DNA of 64,000 nucleotides, from assembly GCA_001792895.1 (NCBI GenBank), contig MARA01000051.1, positions 124,001 through 188,000 on the forward strand, written 5' to 3'. Positions 11,058 to 20,769 of the stretch are shown here, piece by piece. The translations under genes were made by a program, and so were the position numbers. Position 1 is the first letter of the stretch; every line of letters starts with the position of its first letter. The notes beneath the pieces were generated by a model. The model made no database searches. It saw only the letters and a list, made by a program, of their open reading frames with translations, and was not told where the DNA came from. Origin of the DNA: Lentinus brumalis (lineage: Eukaryota > Basidiomycota > Agaricomycetes > Polyporales > Polyporaceae).

Positions 11058-11397
11058 AGGCTTGAATCGTTTAACAGGGGGGTGCAGGCGACCCCCCGTG
11101 GGAACGGCGGAGGCTGTCTGAGTCTGAATCCTGCCAGAGAGAGCGACGAGCGCCTGAGCAGAGCACAGCCGCTGGACGCGACGGGACACATCCTCCTCCT
11201 CATAGCCGCAGCTCTAGCATCCAGGATATTACCAAAACTTCTGGGGGCATGGAGATAATTATACTTGAGGACTCCATAAGGTTTTCGGGACTAGCTCATG
11301 GCCATACACATGGTGAAGCTGTCGCTCTCCAGGTGCTTGAAACTCCGCTTTCTCACGGGGGGTCGCCTGCACCCCCCCTGTTAAACGATTCCAGCCT
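11058..11397. repeat. 340-bp element with 43/44-bp inverted repeats (MITE-like)
   Basis: The left arm 11058-11100 and right arm 11354-11397 are reverse complements apart from one substitution and one extra G. Each arm also contains its own short hairpin, a run of G and T pairing with A and a run of C around GCAGGCG. No coding capacity and no convincing target-site duplication were seen. It lies about 160 bp upstream of homeodomain-like copy 2. Confidence 0.75.
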
Positions 11398-11557
11398 CTA
11401 TTCGAAGAGGAACGACTGTCTTCCGCAACTTCGAACTAGAGGCTGGCTTGCGAGCCTAGATTGACCATGGTTTCTGCATCCTCTGGGAGAAATGTACCTG
11501 AGGTAAGCGCGGCTCTCTATTCTACCATACGCTTGATTTGCACCTGACTGATTACGT

Positions 11558-12964
11558 ATGGCCTCTTTGTCGTTCAAACTCAAGTGCGATTTCGTTGAAG
11601 TAGCCGTCACAAGCCGTCGAAGGCTCACCAAGGAGGGGTATCGGGTCCTTGCCAGTCTGTCCATCCCAATTACGCAGTACTCCCATGGAACTGATTAAGA
11701 TTCCTCAGCCTTCTTTGACACCGTCTCTCGGTACCCCAATGCCGTGCAGTGCAAGGACCTCGCGGACGTGGTGCGCCAACTGCGCAGCTGCGAGTGGTGC
11801 ACCGAAAACTACGTCTACAGACATATGGCGAACAGGCGGAAGCGGGTTAACAAGACCCAAAGCAGACTCCATGTCCACCAGCATCCGCCCAAGTTGTTGA
11901 GCCCGACCTTCAAGTTTGTGTCGCCCGAGCCCGCGCCCGGGGGATCTGCAAGCTCTGCTATGTCTGCTTCTCGCGAAGTTGAAGACGATGACGCGGTGGA
12001 TCTTGCTGTGATGTTTGCGCAGACTCCACTGGACGTGCATACAAGATCGCCTGAAGTCGACGTCACTACGCCGCCCCCACCGGATCTCCATACGACGGCC
12101 CCGGAAACCCCGTCATCACAGTTAGCGCAGTCTGCACAATTGCGTGAGTCCTCCGCGCCGATATGCAGTCGCTGCGCTTACGCCCGTTGTCCAGCTCATG
12201 CTCAGATGTACTACGCGTACCCGATGTTTGTTTTCGACCCGAGTTCGTACAACGCGTCCGACGGTCCTGTCGAGGTGAGCGGGTCTGCGACTGGGGACGT
12301 ATACATGCCCGTCCTCAAGCCATCCTGTCACAGCATCTTACTCACCACACTTGGCGGCCTCCTTTGACACCTTCGCACTCCTTCCGCGTGAGTCCGCATC
12401 TCTGTGCGCACATACGCTCGTTCTCATGCCGCAAGCGACGTCGTCTCTATCACAGCCTCGAGCGTACCACACTGGCCAACCTCCGTTGACACCCTCCCCC
12501 TCATTTGCAGCAACATCTTCAACGATTCCAGCAACCGCTCTCCGGGCTTCAAGCTTGCACCCGACGCTTCAACCTTCCCTTTTGGACTGGATGCTTCAAC
12601 CTCCGGCGCTGCCATCTTTTGCTCCTGGCGACCCCGGCTTCACGACCTCGCGACTCAGCTTGAACACGCTCTCTTGCACTGCTCGACAACTGGACTGCGC
12701 CCTGATCTACCGAACACGCTGGCGGACCTCGCGGATCGACTCGCGTCGCAACAGGGAAACATCAACGACTTTCTTCGCGCTCTCGACGGCAGCGCATATA
12801 CGCGTGTCGGGAACCTACCCTCGGATGCGCCACGGATGACTTCTCGGTCCCTGGACTGCTGCTCTGTACACGGAGTCTCTGGTGCTTGCTCGCAGACGAT
12901 GCGCGGACTTGCTCGTGAGTTTCCCGCCGGTCCTCAGGCGTCGCTGATCGCTTTCGAGTCTTGA
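11558..12964 (+). CDS. homeodomain-like protein, copy 2
   Basis: Best preserved homeodomain of the three copies. Exon 1 (11558-11654) ends RRRLTKEGYRVLA in phase 1. After intron 11655-11708 the protein continues TFFDTVSRYPNAVQCKDLADVV and RQLRSCEWC. The recognition helix is TENYVYRHMANRRKR. It keeps N51 and R53 but has H-M where homeodomains have W48-F49. A Pro/Ser/Thr-rich acidic linker, a small Tyr-rich exon (MYYAYPMFVFDPSSYN, near 12207) and a C-terminal domain with DLPNTLADLADRLASQQ (near 12710-12770) match copy 1. The order of exons between 12130 and 12560 is uncertain, because a segment encoding a PPLTPS motif occurs twice (about 12353-12400 and 12472-12505) and may be a local duplication. 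The frame ends at 12962-12964. Confidence 0.75.
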
Positions 12965-13661
12965 GAGTCTAGTCAGTGATACCTCTGTACTTTATGTGTG
13001 TACCTTTACTATTCGAAATTGAAGCCGACTAAAGTGCTCCAGGCACTCGCGAGGACGGAGGGAGGTGAGACCATTTGACGCCTCAGCCACACACGCGACC
13101 GACGCGACCGTGACGTGCCGTAGCGCGTAATGTTCGGGCGCCTCGTCTTCCGAGTTCTTCGTAACCACCACCATGGTGAAATCTTGCACCCTTTTATCCG
13201 TGCTATGTTGCTATTTGCAGAGACAAGTTACCAATTGCACTAATGTTTGAATTATTCTGGCCGAGGGCCGATGCGGGAAGATATAGTACCGCACTTACTA
13301 CTTACTATCATAGGCGACTCTATTGCCTCGGAGGTGAATGGGGCTAGAAGCTCCCCAGCTGCGTTCTGAAGCCATCGCGCTTCCAGGAGTAGCACTTGGG
13401 ATGACTGGAGCTACCGGACTCCACATGTCCATGCTCATCCCAGGTGAGTTCGCTGCTGCATCGGACAACGCCAGACCGTCTTCGCGCACTATTGACACGT
13501 CTCTTGACTCGCCCAGACTCCGAAGACGTACTATCCACGTCTACAGCGGATTCTTATGTCTGACAGCAGCTCAGAGGGCTTTAAGCAGTACATAAAGCCC
13601 GCTCGACCGATGTTCCTTCACGCCAACTTCATCCCCCTTCCGCAGGATCCGGCACCCCAGT
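12965..13661. other. intergenic, no confident gene
   Basis: Contains the third copy of the GTGACGTG motif (about 13096-13130). Short frames around 13300-13600 have no recognisable motif or splice pattern. Confidence 0.45.
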
Positions 13662-14277
13662 ATGACTGCATTAGCTGCACCGTTTCTGAAACCCTTGGAC
13701 CTCGTCCAAGTGATTGACGAGGCGTCCGAGGTACGTTTAATGTGTGCCCCGCACTCTGCCCCCGCTGACACCCGGTCACGACAGGTGCATCTCTCCCCGC
13801 ACGTCCCCTCTGAGCTGCGCAACTCGCACCGCTGGCTGCAAGCTACGGTAGTGAACAAGACTCCGTACAAGATCAGCGTCGAACGCTCGTACTTTCACTC
13901 CGGGGAGTACTTCCACGTCCCGACAGACATCGCACCCTACGGCCAGATGTCGTTCTCGTGCCGTAACTCCACCAAGGCTGGGGTCGGAGGGGCGACCGAG
14001 TTCCGCGTCTACGCGACGACCGACGAGAGGTGGCTGTATAGCGTCGTGTTCAGGATCGTGCGTATACATCCTTCTGAGAGGACCCGCGGCGTTGACGTTG
14101 ACTTCGCGTGTGCAGGGGTGGTCCTGCCCTGAGTTGGGCTCCCCGAGGGTCGGCGTCGCCACGGGAGGAGGCCCGGCCAAGGAAGCATACGATGCCGCGA
14201 CGGAGGGCAACCAGGAAGCGAGGACCGACCGCGGGGTTGCGGTTGGGGGAACCCAAACGGGACGTGGAAGTATATGA
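13662..14277 (+). CDS. small beta-rich protein of unknown function, possible 3' frameshift
   Basis: Three exons (13662-13730, 13785-14057, 14116-14277) give 167 residues. The central exon reads like a beta-sandwich domain, for example WLQATVVNKTPYKISVERSY and GEYFHVPTDIAPYGQMSF, ending YATTDERWLYSVVFRI. The third exon ends at a TGA at 14275-14277. A different frame just before that stop continues GTWKYMNLKVTAIRRGWEP and VYIVEHFFENRE to a stop near 14354. That looks more like the true C-terminus and implies a one-base frameshift or an unrecognised intron near 14240. I cannot place it in a family. The overall look (short, beta-rich, no signal peptide) is shared by several fungal lectin-like and cytolysin-like folds, but no diagnostic motif supports any of them. 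Confidence 0.5.
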
Positions 14278-14354
14278 ACCTGAAGGTTACCGCGATTCGC
14301 CGTGGCTGGGAACCCGTGTACATCGTTGAGCACTTCTTCGAGAACCGCGAGTGA

Positions 14355-14743
14355 ACGTGCCGGCCACACGTTGGTCAGACGTGTAGCTTTGACCTGTAGT
14401 CGGAGTAGCACTCAGCACGTATCTCTTACTACATGTTTCGCCATGAACTGAGACTGCGAGGTATGTGGATCGACGTACCGCGTCGGCCGTCGTCCTCTGT
14501 GCTCTTTGCATATGTCCAGCGCTTGATCTCGGACCCAGAAAATGGTCAGTGAATAAAACACGAAGTTGGCATGCGTACGACTCGTGCGAGACTCTCGTTC
14601 ACGCGCTCCTGCAAATTGAGTCTCTCTGTTATTGTGCAGCCTGACTTTGATCGAGCATACATTCTATTGTCTATACAGAGTCGTCGGAGATGCATGTCCT
14701 GGCAGGACCTATGGTACAATCAAACTTATCACGGCACGACGAA
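14355..14743. other. intergenic, no gene seen
   Basis: Convergent 3' ends; nothing recognisable. Confidence 0.45.
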
Positions 14744-17131
14744 TCACACCCTTTCGACCAACAGCGGCAACTCGGACTTCAGGCTGACGCTACCCACCGT
14801 TGGGTAGGTGATGGCCGAGTTGTTCCAGACGAGCGGCTTCCCGGTGAGGGAGAACTTGAAGTTCGAGAGCAGAACAGAGAGCAGAACCTCTGTACGGAGT
14901 ATATGAGGCGATTAAAGAGGCGGAGAGCGAACAGCGACTTACTCATCTCAAGTTGAGAGAACTTGAAGCCACTGTGAGATAAAAGTGTAGACGTAAGCGA
15001 ACTGGGAGGGACGGTGAAGGCAGGAAGACAAGGAAGACTTACAGGCAAGACCGCTGTCCGCCGAAGAAAGTCATCCTGTGAGATGTCAGTATGGGAGCGT
15101 GAGCATATTAGACGAGAACGACGACATACAGATGCGAGTACACTCCGGGGATGTTCGCGTCCTCGAGACTCTCAGGAAGAGGTGCAAGCCAACGCTCTGG
15201 TTTCCACTCGTGGGCGTCTTTGCCCCAAAGTGCCGGGTTCCGGTTGCTCGCTTGCAAGTCGACGACGACGGTGGTTCCCTTCGGAACGTGGATCTGTGGT
15301 ATCACCTTACCGTCGACTCCTCGAATCGCCTGCGACAGGGGCAGAATTATGTCCCGCTGAGTCCTGCGACATGCCCTGTCAGTGAATACTCGCGAACATG
15401 GCAGCGTGTATGCGCACTCTCTGCAGACGAAAGGCACAGGAGGATACCTAGAGGAGGGGTGAGACGTGCCGTGGGAAGGCTGTGGAAGTACTACTCACAA
15501 TCTCAGGGTCTCGCGACAGACCGCATCGAGGTATGGCAGCTGCTGAAGTTCATCGTAGCCTATGTCGTGTCCGTCCCTAGCGCTTATGACTTCCTGGCGG
15601 AGCTTCTCCTGGACTTTAGGATGTTCCGCGAGTTTCTGCAAGAGTCGCGTCATCGCGTTCGATGTAGTATCCATCCCGGCATAGATGAGCGTTCTATGAG
15701 GAGGATCTGTCAGCGCAACCGCTACGCGCCGATATTACTGAAGACTTACGACATCTGTGCAATGAGCTCGTCCTCGGGCAGCCGATCGTCCTCGCTCGCC
15801 GCCATGTTCGCTTTCACTGCCATACCACGGGTGATCAGCGTCCATCGCATGCCCCCTTGCTACCACCACTTACATAGCACACTCATGATGTCCTTCCCTT
15901 CGCTAACATCGTGCTTTGTCTTCTCATCGCCCCAGTGAGAGCGGACTTTTTGGCACTATAGACTGAGCGTGATGTAGCGTGGAGGTCGTCGATGATTTCC
16001 CGTACGTGCTGAGCGCTCTTGAACGGGAGCATCTCCACGACCCGGCGGCGGAAAGACGGCGTCGTGATCGAGGAAATGAATGGTAAGAACATGAGCGGTA
16101 CCACGAGCTTGGTCGTATATGGGCTGTTGTCGAGATGTCAGTACTAGTACATCGGCCGAGGGCTGGCGGGGATACGTACACGAGGTCTCTCATCAATTCG
16201 CCATGCTTCTCGGGTGTCTCGGTTAGGGAGTCAAACGAGTAGCCCATCCCGCCTTGCCCGACTAACTCCAGAGCGGTACGGCTCATCCATGTGAGGACAT
16301 CGAGTTCTGCCGGTCCGTCACGAAGGAGGTTCGCGATAGTGTTCTTCATCTGATTTAGAGATTGATTAGTTGTTGGGAAGTCGCGCCCTTGAAGCCCGAT
16401 CGCACGAACCTTGTTGGTGACCTCGTAAAATACCGGCGTCAGGTTACGCATGTGACTAGCCGAGAACACGGGGTTGAGCATCTTGCGCTGCTTGCGGTGG
16501 TGGTCGCCTGGAGAAAGTAAACGAATGTCACACATCGATATCGTCCCACGCGAGTTCAGGACCGTGTCAGCTTACCGACAGTAGCTATGAGTCCCGGTCC
16601 GAACATCACTTGGTTGCCTCTGGAGGTTGAGTGGGGCGGCCTGTCAGCAAGCGCTCCAAAACATACTGAAGGACGTACTCTCTGAAGAACGGCACTTCTT
16701 CGTAAGCATCACGGTCTTTGACGGCGATGCTGTGCATCGCTCTGGGGTCGTAGATGTGAAGCCACTTGCTCTGCGCCCATTGGGTTAGCTCCGTAACAAT
16801 ATCCAAAAGGGGAGAGCAGCTCACTCCGAAAAGACCATGCAGAATCGAGACGGGACCAAACTCCCGCTCCACGTAGCGGTGGAAATCGGACGCGTGTCTC
16901 TCGAAAATCTGATTGAGGTTGCCTAGATGTTGTTGAGTGTATCAGCCAGCGATGCCGCCACCGAGTGGAGAAGTGGAGAGCTCCACCTTGGATGAACGAC
17001 TGAGACGGCGGTCCCCGGACGTTGTCCAAGGGAGACTTGACGAACAGCGGTCGGAAGTACCGCCAGAGGAGCCATACCACGCCATACAGCGACGCCGATA
17101 GAGGCAGTAGTGCGAGCTGAAAGAGGAGCAT
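14744..17131 (-). CDS. cytochrome P450, copy 1
   Basis: Membrane-anchored haem monooxygenase. Start ATG 17131 opens a hydrophobic anchor (MLLFQLALLPLSASLYGVVW) followed by the hinge LDNVRGPPSQSF. Landmarks in order are GPVSILHGLFG; HRKQRKMLNPVFSASHMRNL near 16480; LELVGQGGMGYSFD; the I-helix AGMDTTSNAMTRLL near 15690; the K-helix ETLRL near 15495; PERW near 15210; and the haem loop TFFGGQRSCLGFKFSQLEM, assembled across an intron. The last exon encodes VLLSVLLSNFKFSLTG and ends at 14744. Many introns are present, most with clean GT-AG borders; I did not fix every one. All catalytic landmarks, including the haem Cys, are intact. The substrate is unknown. Sequence style and the HRKQRKMLNPVF motif place it with the expanded basidiomycete clans. 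It is paired with copy 2 beyond the SET gene. Confidence 0.88.
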
Positions 17132-17474
17132 CAGGCTGAGGAGGAAAGGGACTGGGAGATGCAGACAGAGAACGTTGTTCGTAGACTCGCTTATAGCATC
17201 GACGAGCAATGAGATGGGGTTTCCCGGCGGGGCAAGATAACGTCCAAGCTTCAACGTATAGCGGACGATGGACTTCGGATGACGAGATACCTGTCGCATA
17301 CGGGCGTGCAGCGAGACGTGAACTGCTTTTCCGGCTGTCTTTGTGTGGATCCGAACCGACGGTAAGCTTCCTGCTATTGTCAGCACGTTCCGACCAGAAC
17401 ACGAAGATCCCTCGTACCTGTCAGAAGGTACGACCTGCGTGTCTAGGACTGCCTCGTAGCCGCTAGCTGTCACG

Positions 17475-17742
17475 ACGGGCAGTGGCGCCTGGTTCGGGTC
17501 CAGAAGAGGCTTGTAACAGGACCTGATGTGGACTCCTGGCTCAGGTCCTAGTTACAAGGCTGTTTCAGGTCCGGAATCTCGGGGAAGCCCAGTCATATAC
17601 TACCGTCTTTCGGAGTGTGAACCCATCTATATCGGGCGCTCCGTACCTGAATCAGCCCTTGTAACCAGGACCTGAATCAGGGAGTCCAGTTCAGGTCCTG
17701 TTACAAGCCTCTTCTGGACCCGAACCAGGCGCCACTGCCCGT
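17475..17742. repeat. 268-bp foldback element with about 97-bp arms
   Basis: 17475-17571 and 17646-17742 are near-perfect reverse complements, leaving a 74-bp loop. The outer part (GGGCAGTGGCGCCTGG and its complement) matches exactly over more than 40 bp. Internal CAGGACCTGA/TCAGGTCCTG repeats occur in both arms. No coding capacity and no clear target duplication. It sits about 340 bp upstream of P450 copy 1. Confidence 0.85.
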
Positions 17743-18383
17743 TGTATGTATCGCCGCAAAAAGCAGCGCATGCGACAAGGGTGGAAGTGTCGTGAATGCT
17801 CATAAGTCGTGGACGGTGAGCGCCTGGTTTTCTGATAGCCTTGATAAGAGTCTACGTCCAGGAGTAGCACTCGTATACAATACATGCCGATGGGGAATTC
17901 GCGGATGACTGAAGCCGTGCTCGCGCGAGAATAGAGCATATGAGAAGCCTTACCGGTGAATAAACATGGGACTCACAGCGTACAATATTGGCAGCATTGT
18001 CCATCCGGCGTTCAGCTTTGGTGGAACGTCCAGCTCCTCCCTTGGGTCGCCAGAGTTTCCGCTGGCGCTTGCCCGCTCGGTTTCTGGAGCGATCGGTCCG
18101 AACCATCACATTCTTACAAGTGCACCTCCTCGGTGTGAAGACGCATACTGACATGAGGTCAAACGGACCTCTCGTCACTGCATCAGAACGCCGTCATCTG
18201 GAAACGAGCGAAACCGCCTACATGTTGCAGATCAGCCTGCCGAGGGTAAGCTCTGGATAGACAGCCCGAACTACATGTATAGAAGCTGCGAAAGAACTTG
18301 GGTCAGCGCGTTCAACATGAATCAAGAGCGCGCATACGTACGTCTTATTTGCAAAAGTCTCCCCCGAGCATCCGGTTTACCGA
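17743..18383. other. intergenic, no gene seen
   Basis: No frame with motifs or consistent splice sites between the foldback element and the SET gene. Confidence 0.45.
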
Positions 18384-20297
18384 TCAGTCACTGATTACCC
18401 CGTCGTCCAACTCGGATTTGCTCCCTTCTCCGATGGTGTCACATAAGGCCTCCCAGTGCGCAGCGCAGGCCTCAAGAATAGCGCACTCGCCGAGGAGATA
18501 TTCAAGGGCATAGCGGGTCTTGCTTTTAGCCGGCGGTAGAGTCTATGCTATTGAGATGAGCCTGTTCCTGCGCGCGCTGTACTGGAAGACCGCTTACGTC
18601 TAACAGTTCATTAAGGAGCCGAGCACAATCACCTCTGTACCCGAGCTGCCCCATTTGCGCAAGACGCGCCCTGCAAAGGTTGCTAATGGTGCCGGCAGCT
18701 TGTACGAGAACTTGCAGAGCCTGCGAGTGCAGACTATCAGCAAGAAGCCAATAGTGAAGACCGAAACACTGACGACGGGGTCGGAGATCGGGTCGGTGTC
18801 CACATCATCATCGATACTACTCCGAGTTTCTACTCGCAGCAGGACTTTGAACGCTCGTATGATGAGTCCGATTGAGGCAAATCGCATCGCGGAGGGCGCC
18901 ACTCCTTGAAGCCCTGACGATGGCCTTTCGAGTGTATTCCTGGCCGCCCAGACAAATAAGCCAAGAGAGGTCTGCCCGTCGGCGTTGATACTGAAGATAG
19001 ACCATCGCCCATCTTCCGAGGGCTGATAGAGCGACGAGCTGACATCGACGAGCGGCCCGAGGCCGCTCTTCACGCCTTCGCAGACCCCACGCAATTCATC
19101 CAACTGGTCTTCAAGAGCCAATCCAGACCCGGACCAGCCGAGTGTGACGATGTCACCTTCACAGCCGTCGAGTATGAATCCATAGCGGGCGAGCAGTGCG
19201 GCGTTACCAAGGTGAGCGCCGTATGTATTGAAGACCTCGACCCCCGCTGGGAGCGGACGAACGGCGACCATGTCGACTGTATCAGTGATATTGACGGCTG
19301 ACCGATCAGGTTTGGAGTCATCAATATCGTCCTCTTCATCGTGCGGGCACTCTGTCAAGGATCCGCATTCGGGACACACGTCGTACTCGCTCTAGAGTGG
19401 CAAGTCAATGCGCGCATTCTTAGTACTCGCCGCAATAACTCACAGCAAGCTGTACGTGGTTGTCCTGGGAGTGATTGAACCTGGTGCACCTCAGTATAGA
19501 TATCGGCATGAGGAGACGTACTCACGCGTCGGCAATAGGGACCATGGATAGCCCATGGTAAGCATCGATGAGAAACGCACGAGAGCATACTAGGGAGTAT
19601 GGATGGATAAATCCGGAGAGAGAAGGTCCCGGAGCGTGCGACATCAGGATTGGCTCCACGTCAGACTTGTAATAGTCGTCTATCTCCGTCTGGCTTCCAT
19701 GGGTGATGAGATACGTGGCACGGCGATGAGGAAGATCACTTACGAGCAGCGACGCTCCTTCGTCATCTTGTAGTTCTCTTTGAGCTTCAGTCCCGTGAAT
19801 CCAACCGCACGCTTCCTGTGCATCTGTCTCGTCCGGGAAGGCAGCGGGGTGTCCCCATAACCTCGCGATGGGAACGATCTTGGTGGGAAGGGACTGCAGA
19901 TAGTCGAACCACCTCGACTGAGCGCCCCTCAGACTATCCGATCGCTAGAAATTTGAGTATTCAGGACGGATGTAACGACATAGATGGCTCACATCTCAGA
20001 GTACAGCGCTAGTGACAACGCGAGAACAGCGCCGTGTCCGTATGGGGCCCAGTGAACGCGTTCGGATAGCGCGCATGTCCTGACAGATAATACTGCCCTT
20101 TTCGGTATAGTAGCAACTGGTCTAAGTGTCAATTATATCTCCGGAGTTATCAGAAGATGATACGTACGTCTCTGAGAATGGTGGAAGGCCTTGCTCGAGA
20201 AAACTGCTATACCCGAGTCGTTTTGGACAATTGATACACCTGAGTGTAATAGCAGTTCGTTATTGGAGATCCATTTAAAGAACCTGTCTAGCGACAT
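18384..20297 (-). CDS. SET-domain protein lysine methyltransferase (RMS1/SETD6/Rkm-like)
   Basis: SAM-dependent lysine methyltransferase of the non-histone SET group. Exon 1 (20297-20164) begins MSLDRFFKWISNNELLLHSG and includes the first SET strand NDSGIAVFSSKAF. Exon 2 (20121-19993) has TIPKRAVLSVRT and ALSLALYSEM. Exon 3 (19927-19526) has SRWFDYLQSLPTKIVPIARLW and ends SRAFLIDAYHGLSMVPIADA. Exon 4 (19480-19444) supplies the catalytic FNHSQDNHVQL. The next exon starts EYDVCPECG and carries the closing SET motif VFNTYGAHLGNAALLARYGF. After further introns the C-terminal substrate-binding region reads ALEYLLGECAILEACAAHWE, with the stop at 18384-18386. Exon phases agree throughout the resolved part; introns between 18640 and 18960 are less certain. 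Family members methylate ribosomal proteins or other cytosolic and nuclear targets; the target here is unknown. Confidence 0.85.
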
Positions 20298-20769
20298 GAG
20301 ACCATTTAACGCAGCGTATTTCCAGGCCGACGTGGATGCGGAGGAGCAGAATTGGAGAATTGAGAAGCGCGGGCAGCGCCAGCGGCTTCGTGTTTTGGCG
20401 CCGACCGGGAATCAGCCACTGATGGGCCCAATCTGGAAGGTATACTGAACGCCAACTAACCAGCACAGCACCACCGTCACCCCTATGTGCAGACCGATCT
20501 AGAATCGCGCCTATTATCCATTATTTAGATGATGCATCGTTTAAGAATTGTCAAGTTCATCAAATTTCGACGCCCCCTACGAATGCGGAAGACTGTTGAC
20601 AGCTGATTCCCTGTAACATGTGCAGTGTAAAAGGCCACAAGGACATTCATATTTAAAGGAGAAGATAGAATACATCTGTCCGACGCTGAAACCAGCCAAT
20701 ACTGCAAGGGCACCCGAGTGTCATGCTCCACACAGGACCCTACACGACAGGCGTGCGCCGGTGTGTAAT
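20298..20769. other. intergenic, no gene seen
   Basis: Space between the SET gene start and the 3' end of P450 copy 2; nothing recognisable. Confidence 0.45.

Noticed and set aside
8508..12964. A mating-type A (HD1/HD2) locus
   Set aside because: The homeodomain-like genes are three copies of one family rather than an HD1/HD2 pair, their recognition helices are atypical, and no mitochondrial intermediate peptidase or other usual flanking gene is seen.
13662..14354. A cytolysin-like or fruit-body lectin gene
   Set aside because: The short beta-rich pattern is suggestive, but no family-defining motif can be seen and the C-terminus is unclear, so I left it without a function.
16709..17473. 254-residue minus-strand open frame upstream of P450 copy 1
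   Set aside because: Its useful part is simply the P450 first exon read upstream through the promoter; the P450 start at 17131 explains it.
20191..20448. Plus-strand 85-residue frame
   Set aside because: It lies antisense to the well-supported first exon of the SET gene.
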